The notes under the pieces were generated by a model. That model ran no database searches, was not told the origin of the DNA, and saw only the letters and a program-made list of their open reading frames with translations. Shown here piece after piece: positions 1-10,656 of a stretch of DNA of 58,644 nt. Position 1 is the first letter of the stretch; each line of letters starts with the position of its first letter. Where the stretch lies: NCBI GenBank assembly GCA_010279815.1, contig QEOQ01000316.1, positions 740,518 through 799,161 of the forward strand, written 5' to 3'. Made by a program: the position numbers and the translations under genes. This DNA is from Brachionus plicatilis (lineage: Eukaryota > Rotifera > Eurotatoria > Ploima > Brachionidae).

Positions 1-3000
1 AAGAAAAGAAAAGCGACATTTTGGCTAACTGCGCCGCCAAACGATATCACTATGGCCTAAATGATCATCAAGCATAAGTCCATTTAATCTTTGCATTGTA
101 TTAGACAATTTTTCTATCAAATCTCCTATCTGTGTCTTAGTCGAAAATATTCGAGCTATTTATCGAGCTGATCACACGATTAGGCAATAGCCGCGAGTGT
201 CACTTACAATTAGCCATTGTTCAAAGTATGCTTAGCCACCGTGTAGAACTGAAATTCCATGCAGTGACTTTTTATCAACTCGAATTGACTAGTCTAGTAC
301 GAAGGCCATCCATCGCCACTCCCTTAATTATTATCCGCGTGACGTAAGCAAATATTATTGCCAGGGCGTTATCTATTCTATTTCCTCCACAATCACAACC
401 TGTTTACTTACCTGTGTGCCATAGCATAGTCAGATAGGCCTTATTTGCTAGTCCACTATTTGCTACAGGAACAAACACGCATTCTAATAGCTGCACACCG
501 TCCTGATTACAAACACGCAGAAATCCTGCGCAAATATTTATCTATGGATAATAGCAGCTAGGAATTTCAATCATCAAAATGTAATTACTGGACACGACAC
601 AAGAGAGAGAGAGAAAAAAAAGAACAATCTTTGTCATAAAACTATTCCAGCAAAATGTGAAATGCGATCGTGGTTTTGGTGTGGTCAAACTGATTGGAAT
701 TTTTTTTTCTTCTTTTGCCAATAATTCCTACTTTTTTGAGCTCTTTTTTTTTTGTTGAGATTAGAAATTTAAATATCTGAGCGTTTTGGAATTTGAAACT
801 AATGAAAACTAGATTTTCTATTTGAGAAAACAAAAGGTAATTTATTATTTTTCAGACTATTTCATTGGATAGAGAATAATGAAACTAGAAAAAAAAAATT
901 CCTCATTCTATTCGCAAATCTCCCCTAAAAGAACACTATAGATAATATAAATATTTGAATATTATCTATGTATGAGTATGGGTCTCCTCCATTGGCAATT
1001 CTTAGAATGAGAAGAAAAACGATACGCATTCAAGAAATATTATCATGTTCGAAAGGACACACACACACTCACTCACAATTATGTCCATACCTGATTAGAT
1101 ATATCTATATGAACTAGAAATTTATGAATAGATAATTAGAGTCGAAAGTATGTCATTCGATTCGAGAGTACAAACACAAATCCATCTCTTTTCCTCTCTC
1201 TCTCTCTCTCTCTCTGTCTCTTCTAATACATACCTCTCTTTCTATCTTTCGGTTATACAAGCCGCTCAAATATTTATACGCAGATTATGTTATCTATAGT
1301 GGCAGGCTTCGATTGTGCAATTTTTTTTCTTTTTTTGTTGTTGCTAAGCCTATGCTTTGTGAGCTTCGATGATGGTGTTCGAACAATTTCCGAAATTCGC
1401 ATTCGAAATATTAGTCTAATTAAATTCCATGAAACAATAGATAAAAAGGTAACAAAAATAATAAAAGAATTGAACACTGGCAATTATGAATTAGATGCAA
1501 CAAAAAAATTGAGAAATAGAATTAGCAAAAAAAGAGAGAGACACGCCGAAAGAAAGAGAGAGAGAACACAACACCACAAAATGAAAAAAAAAATTTTAAA
1601 TTCCAAAATAAATAAAATAAAAATTTCAACAGACATTAGCCACAATTTGACCAAATGATAAATAGAAATTAGGTTACTACTAGCCTTGTCTATTTTGAAT
1701 CAAAAAGTCCAGTAGATAAATAGCTGCCGGCCTACAAAAATACAATAATTATTATAATTGAAAAGTTTATTTGGACAAAAAATTTGAAATAAAAAATTAA
1801 AATTTTAAAAAACATGCCTGTGTATTACGGATGCCACTTTCTCATGCATCCAAAAGTCTTCAAGACCGAACCTTCGGCCATCTCAAGTCTTAACACGCCG
1901 AACCCTAGATCTGAATCATTCAGCAACAACAACAGCCAATAGAATTCTTCTTTTTTTCTCTAGTGCATGCAAAACGAATATCAGCTGTGTCCAAATTGAA
2001 CAACAAGCTCGGCACGCTCACAATCAAAATTCTCAAAAATTCAACTTATTTAGCAAAATGATTATTTTTTTTTGATCTAGCTGAAAGAAAGTACACTTCA
2101 TTCCAACGGGCCATGGCTTTGCCTAAATTAAAAAAAAAAAAAAACTAAAGATAAAGACTAATATTTTTAATTGCTGAAAAATAAATTTTTTTAATTTCAA
2201 ATCTATATATATATGATATCAGTAACAATTCTAGTATTTAGTTTACCTGCCATAAAAGCGCATGATTACTAAACTAAATAAATTTTGCTGAACTTTAGAA
2301 AATATTACTGAAATTTAACAATTTTATTATTCTAAGATAAAACAAGCAAGCATCTTCTCTGCAATCCGAATTCAGCTTGCAATTTCGTCTTTTCTTCTTC
2401 TAAAACACAACAACACAAAAAAAAGAAATCACCTACTCTTAAATCTTATCATTGAATGTGAATTTGAAATGTGGCATTGCATTAGTAGAGTTCTAGAGAA
2501 TTATTTTCTTGTTATCATTCGAAATTCTTTTATCTGCCCGGACTCCAAATTAGATTGCTAATTGTGTCGAGTGTTCAAGAGCTCTTATCAGACTAGCAAT
2601 TTCGTCATTTAGTCTCTTTTGATTCGTACCAATAATCAGGAAGATTGGATCAGGCGGCGGCGCCGCAGGCTCCCTCCACATATTTGCCCTCGTCCCATCC
2701 GCCTGATCATTCTACTGTGTCTGCTATTTTCTACTTTTGTTTGGCTGACTATTAAAAAGCAATAAAATGTTCAATCACTTTAAATTTCATACCTCACTCA
2801 TTTGTAATGTTCACTGAACCAAACACGGTGACGATTAAGATTTAATAGAGAATAGATAGTAAAAAAAAAAAAAAATATTTCCATTGACCTCTTTTGGCAA
2901 TCAACGACAAAAAATAAATAATTTTTTTTTTTTGGCTCAACAAACAACCTTAAACTAGAGACAAAAAAAAATTAAATTTAATTAAAATTTAATTTTGGTC

Positions 3001-4256
3001 CATTTACAATTGCACTCTGAATGAATAGATCGCCCACTTGGCAAATTTAGGCTAGCTTTTGGTCACGTGAAACTAATCGATGGATCAATGAGGGGGATTA
3101 GGATTAGATCATTAAGAGAGGCAACAGAGAGGGACACGCAAAAAAAGTTGCTTTTAAATTCAAATTATTCTAAATCTTGAGCAAACACAAATAGAATAAA
3201 CTATTCGGCTGCTCTAATCTTTTTTATTTAAATTAGCCTAATCGCTAGATTTTATTTCAAGCCTATTTTCAGGTAAAGCTCAACAGTCTAACTAAGTCGT
3301 TTACAAACAAATCATTAATTAAATTTAGCGGCACTTTGCAGCCAAATTCACCTATCAGAATTTTAAAATAGCCTATCAAATAACAAATTTATTGCGCGCT
3401 CAATTTCAATATAGTTCCAAACAAGTATGAAAAAAAATAAAAAAAAAAATAAATAAAATACATGGAATATTGAATATATCAAACAACAACAAAAATTGCT
3501 GCTTAAGTCGAATGGCAAACATTGGATAAACGCACCGATACGCTCTAATTTATGCTCGTTTGACATTTAGACAATGTCGTTCTTTTGTCGACTGCAGCAT
3601 TCAATATCAAACTAAGAAACAATTTTTGTTGCTTATGAAAACGATATCTAAAGGTGTTATCTTCAAATTGAAGCAAGTATTACCATTGTTCAACTAAAAA
3701 TTCATAGCAATAAACCTAGAAGAGTATTAGAAAAAAAGACATAATAATAATTTATGTGATATGTGCCGAGTTATTGCTCTCTATTCGAGTCTATTCTATT
3801 CTGTTTCTCATTGCACCTTTGTTGGCCCAATTCAATTGAACATGAAGAGTTCTTGCTGTGTTGGTGCCATGTCTCGCCCACTGCTCACATTCTTTTTTTA
3901 CAAAAATAAAGAAATTTCAAAAAAAAAAATTTTTTTGTCTAAATTTTACAACCTAATCGTTAAAGTTTAAAAGAACAAAAACCCGAAAATCAAAATTTTA
4001 TGTCTGACAAATTGGCATTTAGAAATTTCTGAATTTAATGGTTTTTTGTTGAATGTGTGTGTGATATTTACTCTTTTTTTTTTTAAATCAGACAAATTTG
4101 CATTTGTTCTTTGTGTTCTACCTTAAACATTTGAATAAAGTAATAAAAATTTAATTATTTGTTATCTTTTGCTTGAGATTTTTGTCGTTTTGATACCATG
4201 ATGGAATCCAAGCTTTTATCTAATCATTATTTACTTTGCTTCAATTAATCATTGTT
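1..4256. other. Noncoding block of higher GC
   Basis: No convincing gene is seen. The sequence is visibly richer in G+C and in mixed sequence than the other intergenic regions of the window. It holds a CT microsatellite, short GA runs, a CRE-like TGACGTAA near 341 and an inverted pair GATCAGGCGG / CCGCCTGATC near 2648-2708. A 123-codon frame at 1287-1658 begins with a hydrophobic stretch but becomes simple Lys/Arg-rich sequence and is probably chance. The block could be regulatory or intronic DNA of a gene outside the window; this is inference. Confidence 0.4.
1192..1220. repeat. CT dinucleotide microsatellite
   Basis: A run of CT units with one interruption (CTGTCTC near the end). Confidence 0.85.
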
Positions 4257-4276
4257 GTCTCTATGGCGCAATCGGC

Positions 4277-4313
<37 letters not shown>

Positions 4314-4330
4314 GAATCCACCTAGGGACG
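4257..4330 (+). tRNA. tRNA-Asn (GTT anticodon)
   Basis: A 74-nt cloverleaf. The acceptor stem GTCTCTA pairs with TAGGGAC, with one U-G pair and discriminator G. The anticodon arm TTCGG / CCGAA encloses the loop CTGTTAA with anticodon GTT at 4291-4293. The T arm carries the canonical GGTTCGAATCC. CCA is not encoded, as in eukaryotes. A T6 run at 4333-4338 serves as the RNA polymerase III terminator. No intron is present. Confidence 0.97.
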
Positions 4331-6372
4331 AATTTTTTAAAAAAAAATAAAATTTTTTTTTTGCATTTTTTTTTTCATTTTATCTTACAACATTGAGAAA
4401 AAATTTTTTTTCGTAAAGTTATCAGCACTTAAATGTTTTTTTTACAGGAAAAAGAACAAAATTTGTAAAAGTAAGCTTTGAAGAGTTCCTTACTTCCTTA
4501 ATTTATTATCAATTTAACTCTATATGAAGCTGATCAACTAAAATTTCCAAATCTTTTAACAGATTGAAAAAAAATAGGTATTAACAAAGTTGCTAAATGT
4601 GAACAAAAAAAATACTTATCACAATCAGTTTACTTAGGGACTGTGAATTGTATTTGACTTTTTTTTGTTAATTAGCAACCAGATTGATAATATCCAAATT
4701 TTACAATCAAATGTATCCAAGCCGATGGATAATGTCAATCGGAAAAGAGCTAAAAACATGTCTGGGCTCATTGTGTTAGTGTCGCCAAATATCTTTTTTG
4801 TTCAAACAGACTAAAAATCTTATTTTCGAAAAACAATTACTTTTCCAAGACCTAAATTTTTCCAATATTTGATTGTTTCCTTTTTTTGTATGTACAAAAG
4901 TTTAGATTGTTGAAAATAATTTATCTAGGTAAATGAATAATTTTTGTTGTTGTAAGTTAAGCATGTTCAAATCCATCATGATTTACCTTGAAAAAGTATC
5001 TCTTTTTTTTGTTCTTTTTTTTCTTCAATATTATGCTTCCTCTTCAAATAGCAAGAGATAATGATGAGCGGCCGGAAATTTGGCTTTTCATCTATGAGAA
5101 ACATTTCGATCGAACTTAGACAAACAAAACAAAATACATTTGTTTTAGTGTGAGCATATTTTTTTCCTAGTTCATATTTATTTTGTGCCTAATAAATATG
5201 TGTGACAAATTCATTTGAATTTATGTGTTCATTAGCAAGAATAAAAATTCAGCCAATTATCTCTAATGATTGAGAAGAAAAAAAAAAGAATTTAATTTTG
5301 GATTTATTTTTACAATTTTATTTGTTTATCATTTTTAAGACAAATATTTGAACAAAAAATTTGTTTCCTTGACAAAGATTAAACGTGTAGTGGAGCATAG
5401 TTGAGAAGCTTTTCAATTAGATCAACATGAGACAAGAGCATTCTTCTGCAACAATATCTCTTTAAATTAATGGCGTCCAGCGCTTCACTAAAGCCAAAGT
5501 TTAATTAAAATTTTGCTCATATTTTCAATGTTACCAACCCTTCGGCGTATCCCGAGTGCACTAGTTCGAAAAAGGTCTCCCATTTGTTGCCTATTACTTT
5601 GCCACAAGAAAAACAGCGGATCGGAATAATCATTTTAAAAAATTTAAATAAATTTTGTGTTGATTTCAATTTTTAAAATTCACATTTTATTTTAATTCTG
5701 TATTTATATAAAAAAAATTTTCTCATTCATGAACTGATACCTATGCAGTAAAATAACGATGCTTGAAATTTGTCTTAAAAAAAAATGATTTTTTTACTTA
5801 GCAAAAAAAGAAAAGCCAAGTCATGCAGTTTTCACTTGAACGAAATTACCTTTAAAAATAAATAAACATTTTCTAAAACTTTTAATAATTAAGAAAAAAT
5901 CATTATGTGTTGTTTGTGCTTTAATGTATTTAAACAACAGTCTGAATTAAATAAAAAAGTAATCAAAATTTTCCCAAAAATTCATGAACAAAATATGCTA
6001 ATTTTTTAAATTTTAGCTTAACCATTAGACTAAAAACAATTTAAAGCAAAATTTATTCACTTTGAAGTAGGCTTTAATATCAGCAACAACAAAAAAAAGA
6101 ATAAAACAATTTATTTTTTTATGATCACAATATAAAAATTCATGAAAAAAAACGACTCAAATTTTAAATTTGAGTCAAGTGTTAAATTGAAATAGATAAC
6201 AAATCAACTTTGTTTAAATCAATCAACAACAACAACAAAAATTATAAATTTTAATAAACCAAAATTAAACATTAAAATTTCAATAAATTATGAAAACTTT
6301 ATTTTAAAACTTAAAGTTTATGTGGAATTTTTTTTTGCTATATATCTATAAATTTGGTGCCAAGCGGTTTGA
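4331..6372. other. Intergenic, tRNA to MFS gene
   Basis: AT-rich with homopolymer A and T runs. No gene is seen. A perfect palindrome of 23 nt lies at 6154-6176 (GACTCAAATTT / AAATTTGAGTC). The segment 5390-5640 is somewhat less AT-rich and may be regulatory for the downstream transporter gene. Confidence 0.5.
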
Positions 6373-7959
6373 ATGAATACCAACAATACACAAGCTAAGA
6401 GACACCTTTCAGTGGAGTCTTTGGAGTCCGAAAACAGCATTGATGTTGACCCTAAACCAGCCGATGATGCGGACACTTTCGATCCACTCTACGCTAGTCA
6501 GACCAGTGTTCGGAACCGAAACAAATCCGAATCATACACTCTTTACTACAGATTTTTAAAAACAGTTCTCTTAATATTTGCATGGATTTCATTTGGTCTA
6601 AACTTTGAAATTGTCGGTCCCACTTTCGAGGATCTAAAGACCTATCTCCAAGTGAACTACTCGAGTATATCGTTTGCATTGGTGCTGCGAAACATTGGCT
6701 ATTTGAGTCTCACAGTCCTGTTTGGTCTAGTCCTTGACAAATACTCAAAATACTCCGAGAATTTGATGGCTTTCTCATCAGCCCTAATAGCTGCATCAAA
6801 TTGTCTCATTCCAATCACTAGGAATTATTTCACCCAAACTATTTATTTTCTGTGCCAGGGCCTCGCTCAAGCCGTGTACGATTTGGGCGGCAATCATATT
6901 ATCCTAAACCTGTGGAGCGGAATAAACACTAGTCCTATCAATGCAATGCATGCTGGATACGGAATTGGTGCAATATTTGCCACACAATTGGCCAAGCCGT
7001 TCATCAAATTCGACCCTTACAAAATGAACAAAACAGATGTAGACGATTCATCAGTCTCAATGGATGCTATTGATTTAAGATGGCCCTACTGGATTTCATC
7101 GCTTATTGCTTTGCTGGTCTCCCTGTTGTTCCTCTATGCTCAACTGGCCGAGAACAAAAATCGGCACAAGTACGAAAAAAACCGCAATAAACTTATTCTA
7201 CTTGGCGAAGATTTGAACATGGACACTCTTTCAATTGGCACCTCAAGTTCGCTGACCCAAAACAAGCTTTCTCTTTTTTTCCAACGACTGTTTGTTGGCA
7301 AAGAAAAGCTTCACTATTTATCAAAAAAACAGTACAACCGGATGATGCTGCAGATATTTTTGTTTTTTATGGTCTTTTTGTTTAACCAAGGCTACTTTAC
7401 CATATTGAGCAGATTTATGATAACTTATTTGACCATGGGACCAGCCAAATTAGAAATAGAAAAATTCATCGTTGTACAAACTTTGTTTTGGGCATTTTTT
7501 ATAATCGGCAGATTTTTGGCCGCCTATTTAGCTTTTAAATTGGACACAGTTGTATTTTTTACTCTAATTCTTAGCTTAAATTTTCTCATCAATTTATTAT
7601 TTATAATTCCGCTATTCACCAAATTTAGCTTATTTTTTTGGATATGCATTCCTTTGCTGGGCTTATGCTCAGGACCTATGACGCCCACAGGTATCATGTT
7701 GGCCAAACAACTGCTGGACATCAATTCATTTGTTCTTTCGCTGTTTATCGTTGGCCTAGCTTCTGGTGGAATTGTATTCCAGCAAGTCGCAGGTGCATTT
7801 TTGGACCTGTTGGATCCAAACGAACAAAGCTGGCTCGGGTTTACCAACGCCAATTCAGCTTATATCATACCGCATTTGGCCTGCATTTCCAGTTTTTTTT
7901 GTCTTTTATTTTTTGTACCAATTCATCTAATGCATAGAAATTTATTTGACAAAAAATAA
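6373..7959 (+). CDS. MFSD4/NaGLT1-like MFS transporter
   Basis: A 528-residue, intronless major facilitator superfamily transporter, probably in the plasma membrane. After a hydrophilic N-terminal tail of about 55 residues come hydrophobic segments consistent with 12 membrane helices: six between about residues 57 and 215, a loop, a pair split by a charged central loop (about 255-325), then the C-terminal bundle. The segment around LGGNHIILNLWSG followed by NAMHAGYGIGAI and AKPF matches the MFSD4 / sodium-dependent glucose transporter 1 group, where D/G-N, LW and an ALHFxFGxGA motif occur at this place. Substrate cannot be read from sequence; glucose or another small solute is inferred from the family. 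The stop codon overlaps an AATAAA, and further AATAAA signals lie at 8061 and 8102. The first ATG of the frame is taken as start. Confidence 0.85.
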   Translation: MNTNNTQAKRHLSVESLESENSIDVDPKPADDADTFDPLYASQTSVRNRNKSESYTLYYRFLKTVLLIFAWISFGLNFEIVGPTFEDLKTYLQVNYSSISFALVLRNIGYLSLTVLFGLVLDKYSKYSENLMAFSSALIAASNCLIPITRNYFTQTIYFLCQGLAQAVYDLGGNHIILNLWSGINTSPINAMHAGYGIGAIFATQLAKPFIKFDPYKMNKTDVDDSSVSMDAIDLRWPYWISSLIALLVSLLFLYAQLAENKNRHKYEKNRNKLILLGEDLNMDTLSIGTSSSLTQNKLSLFFQRLFVGKEKLHYLSKKQYNRMMLQIFLFFMVFLFNQGYFTILSRFMITYLTMGPAKLEIEKFIVVQTLFWAFFIIGRFLAAYLAFKLDTVVFFTLILSLNFLINLLFIIPLFTKFSLFFWICIPLLGLCSGPMTPTGIMLAKQLLDINSFVLSLFIVGLASGGIVFQQVAGAFLDLLDPNEQSWLGFTNANSAYIIPHLACISSFFCLLFFVPIHLMHRNLFDKK

Positions 7960-9480
7960 ATATTACTAATTAAGTTGTAGGTTTGTAGTAAAATTTTAAT
8001 CCAAATATTTTTGTTTTTTTTTAATTTTAAATAAGTAAATAAATCTGGCAAAAAAGTTAAAATAAAGTTCTCTATCTTGAAATTTATGAATTTAAATGCT
8101 GAATAAAGGTAAATTGTTGTTTTGCTAAATTCAACAATTGAAAACCTGAGATAATTTTTGAAAACGTTTTGTGCTAAAAGTGATTTGAGTTATGTTTTCT
8201 GAGTGGTTTTTGCTCTTGGCAAGAATCAATGAAATTTTTACTTCGAAATATTTTATTTTATTTATTTAATTATTTAACTAAAGTTTGAGTCCCATTGACA
8301 AATTGAAATATGATTTTTATATATAAAAAGGGGAGAAAAATGTCAATTAAATGTCAATTTTAAAATAAAATTACAAAATTCAATTTGTTACATAATTAAA
8401 AATGACTTAAATTATTTAAGTCAAATCTTTTCCTTATAAATATTATAAAAAAGAGTACATAAATTGGATAAAGTAAGACAAGTATGATACCGAAAAAAAT
8501 TTTTAGAAAAATTAAAAACCTTTTCTACTTGAAAGATCCTAAAAATATGTACAAAATATTCAGTTTGTATACAAATTTTAATAGTCTACAACTCAAATTT
8601 TTTTATGACAAGAATTTGGCATGTTTTGCTTATAGCGGTGGTGAAGTGGTTTGAGCAAAAACTGTTGCAAAATATGTTTTATTAAATTGAACACCGTTTT
8701 TTTTTCAATTCTTAGCAATTATTTTTAAAATAAATACTAAACATTTTTAAACAAAATTTGTTAAACCTAAACAAAATTAAAAAATTAAAAATTCTTTATA
8801 TTTAGAAGGATAGATCGAATATTGATAGAAACAATACTAAATGTTAAGTTTTTTAAACTTTTTTTTGAATTTCATGTTAAAAATTTTCAAAATTTTATCA
8901 TTTAATTTTTAAAATAAAAATTGCTTTGCTTTAAGTTTTTTTGCTCCAAACTTCACCGCCGCTTGATTGTAAAGTTATCGAATAAAACTTTAATATTAAT
9001 AGACAGTAAACAAAATTAAAATAATAAAATTTTCGCTGCACAAAAAAATTATTTTATATAAATTACTTTTTTTATTAATTAATAAAATTTTTTGGTAAAT
9101 GTTAACAAAAAAAAATTCGGTTTATCTTGTTTTTTTCCGAAATCAAATATTTTGTTTATTTTATCAATGTTTTGTTTGATTTAATAAATTTATTTTTGGT
9201 TGAATAAATTTGTTTATTTTTTATTAAATTTGTTGGGAATTTACAAAATTAGTTATATTAAAATATTATAAGTCTAAAATTTCTTGAATTTGAAAAAATA
9301 AATTTGAAATATGAATAGGAAAAAGTAGTTTTTCTTTTCATAAATTTAGAATAAAATTTAATTTATTTTAGTTCTAATTTAATATCAGTATTAAATAAAA
9401 TTATTTGTATTTTTTTAATTTTTTTATTGTTAAAAAATAATTTCGGTATCAAAACAGATTAGTTAAAAATGATTTAAATT
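7960..9480. other. Intergenic between convergent genes
   Basis: Convergent 3' ends of the MFS and glycerophosphodiesterase genes. Candidate polyadenylation signals AATAAA occur at 8061 and 8102. Apart from the foldback element near 8634-8965 only AT-rich sequence is seen. Confidence 0.5.
8634..8965. repeat. Foldback (MITE-like) element
   Basis: The left arm AGCGGTGGTGAAGTGGTTTG (8634 on) and the right arm near 8935-8965 are imperfect inverted copies: read on the minus strand the right arm gives AGCGGCGGTGAAGTTTGGAG. The roughly 270 bp between them is AT-rich and noncoding. The arms stand out by G+C from their surroundings. No clear target duplication is visible. Confidence 0.55.
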
Positions 9481-10602
9481 TTACAATTTTAAATATAAGC
9501 TAAACAGTACAGAAAAATAAAGTAATATTTTTGGTATATATAAAGTAATTTGGCTATTTAAATATTTTAAAGTAAGATCTGGAAAATCGGTAAACAAGCC
9601 TTCAATTTTGATTTCATTTAAAAATATATTCAGCAATTGATTCCAACTGGAAGCAAATGTTGGCAAATCGTCGATTCTAAAAGTGTACGCATGAATAAAA
9701 AGACCTAATTCTTTGGCATTTTGGTACAGTTCAGATGGAGTCAATATTTTTGCCTTCTCGTCAAAATTGATTAGCTGTGATTTTTCAGGTCCTATTCCAT
9801 CAGCAAATTTTTTAATCTCTTCCAAGCCATTTCTAGTGGTCCACTCGATACCATCACTAGTCTGATCTGCTGAAAGCAACTGTACTAGCGACAAATTACA
9901 CTTTAGCTCTTCTCTAATTCTTCTCAGTTCCTTAGGATCAAAACACTGTAAATAAATTTTACTTTTTTTATCTGTGTAGCCATACTGATCCAAAAGATCC
10001 AAAACAACTTCGCTAAAATTAGCTTTACCTTCGTCAATATGAAATTTAGGATTTTTAATTTCAACATATAGACCAATATTATGACTATTAAAATAATTCG
10101 AACCAACTGAACTATCCAATGCATAAATTCTTTTAAATGTTCCTTCAAGTCCCTGAAGCATTTCGATCTCTTCTTTCAATGTACTGATTTGAAAATTTGA
10201 TTTTCCCAATGGAAAACGCTGTGGATAATAGGCCACTATTGGATCTTGACGCCTAAATCTCTCGAATACTTTCAAAGTCTTGATTTCATCTAAAGTAAAG
10301 TCAATGGCATAGAAACGCAAGTCTGCGCGCATTTTTTCCGGATATTTAGAAGCTACATCAGTCACTTCATCCAAATATAAATCATGAAGAACAATTGGAT
10401 GATTATCTTTGGTCAATATGACATCTTGTTCAATATAATCAGCTTGCATGAAGAAAGCTGCTGTTTTGGACTCTAGTGTATGCTCGGGAAGATAACCACT
10501 GGCACCACGATGAGCAATCACCAATGGTTTTGAGGTGATCACACTTGACAAGCTTTCGGTAATCAAAACTAAAACCAGAAAAGCCACGAATTTATCTCTC
10601 AT
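9481..10602 (-). CDS. GlpQ-type glycerophosphodiester phosphodiesterase
   Basis: Hydrolyses glycerophosphodiesters to glycerol-3-phosphate and an alcohol, by homology to bacterial GlpQ. The frame opens at 10656, but the ATG at 10602 is preferred because it starts a standard signal peptide (MRDKFVAFLVLVLITESLSS). Numbered from the longer frame, the catalytic set is H49-R50 (IAHRGASGYLPEHT), E76 and D78 (YIEQDV) and H91 (VLHD). Downstream blocks FYAIDFTLDEIK, YLQCFD, ADGIGP and LFTDFPD follow the bacterial periplasmic enzyme almost without gaps. The last 20 or so residues are strongly hydrophobic and run to the end, suggesting a GPI-anchor signal or C-terminal membrane anchor. There is no intron. 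Resemblance to GlpQ is far closer than to the mammalian GDE family, so lateral acquisition is possible, although GlpQ-like genes also occur in other invertebrates. Confidence 0.9.
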   Translation of the reverse strand: MRDKFVAFLVLVLITESLSSVITSKPLVIAHRGASGYLPEHTLESKTAAFFMQADYIEQDVILTKDNHPIVLHDLYLDEVTDVASKYPEKMRADLRFYAIDFTLDEIKTLKVFERFRRQDPIVAYYPQRFPLGKSNFQISTLKEEIEMLQGLEGTFKRIYALDSSVGSNYFNSHNIGLYVEIKNPKFHIDEGKANFSEVVLDLLDQYGYTDKKSKIYLQCFDPKELRRIREELKCNLSLVQLLSADQTSDGIEWTTRNGLEEIKKFADGIGPEKSQLINFDEKAKILTPSELYQNAKELGLFIHAYTFRIDDLPTFASSWNQLLNIFLNEIKIEGLFTDFPDLTLKYLNSQITLYIPKILLYFSVLFSLYLKL

Positions 10603-10656
10603 CGTGTACAGTTTTTGTGAAAAAAGATTGAAGGTAAGATACACATTTATACTCAA

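Noticed and set aside
1287..1658. 123-codon frame with hydrophobic start
   Set aside because: Becomes simple Lys/Arg/Glu repeats reflecting purine-rich DNA; no family, no splice context.
2648..2708. GATCAGGCGG inverted pair as a microRNA precursor
   Set aside because: Only a 10-bp stem with a poorly paired interior and no known miRNA seed.
3761..3970. 69-codon plus-strand frame
   Set aside because: Ends in poly-Lys and poly-Phe from A/T runs; no recognisable features.
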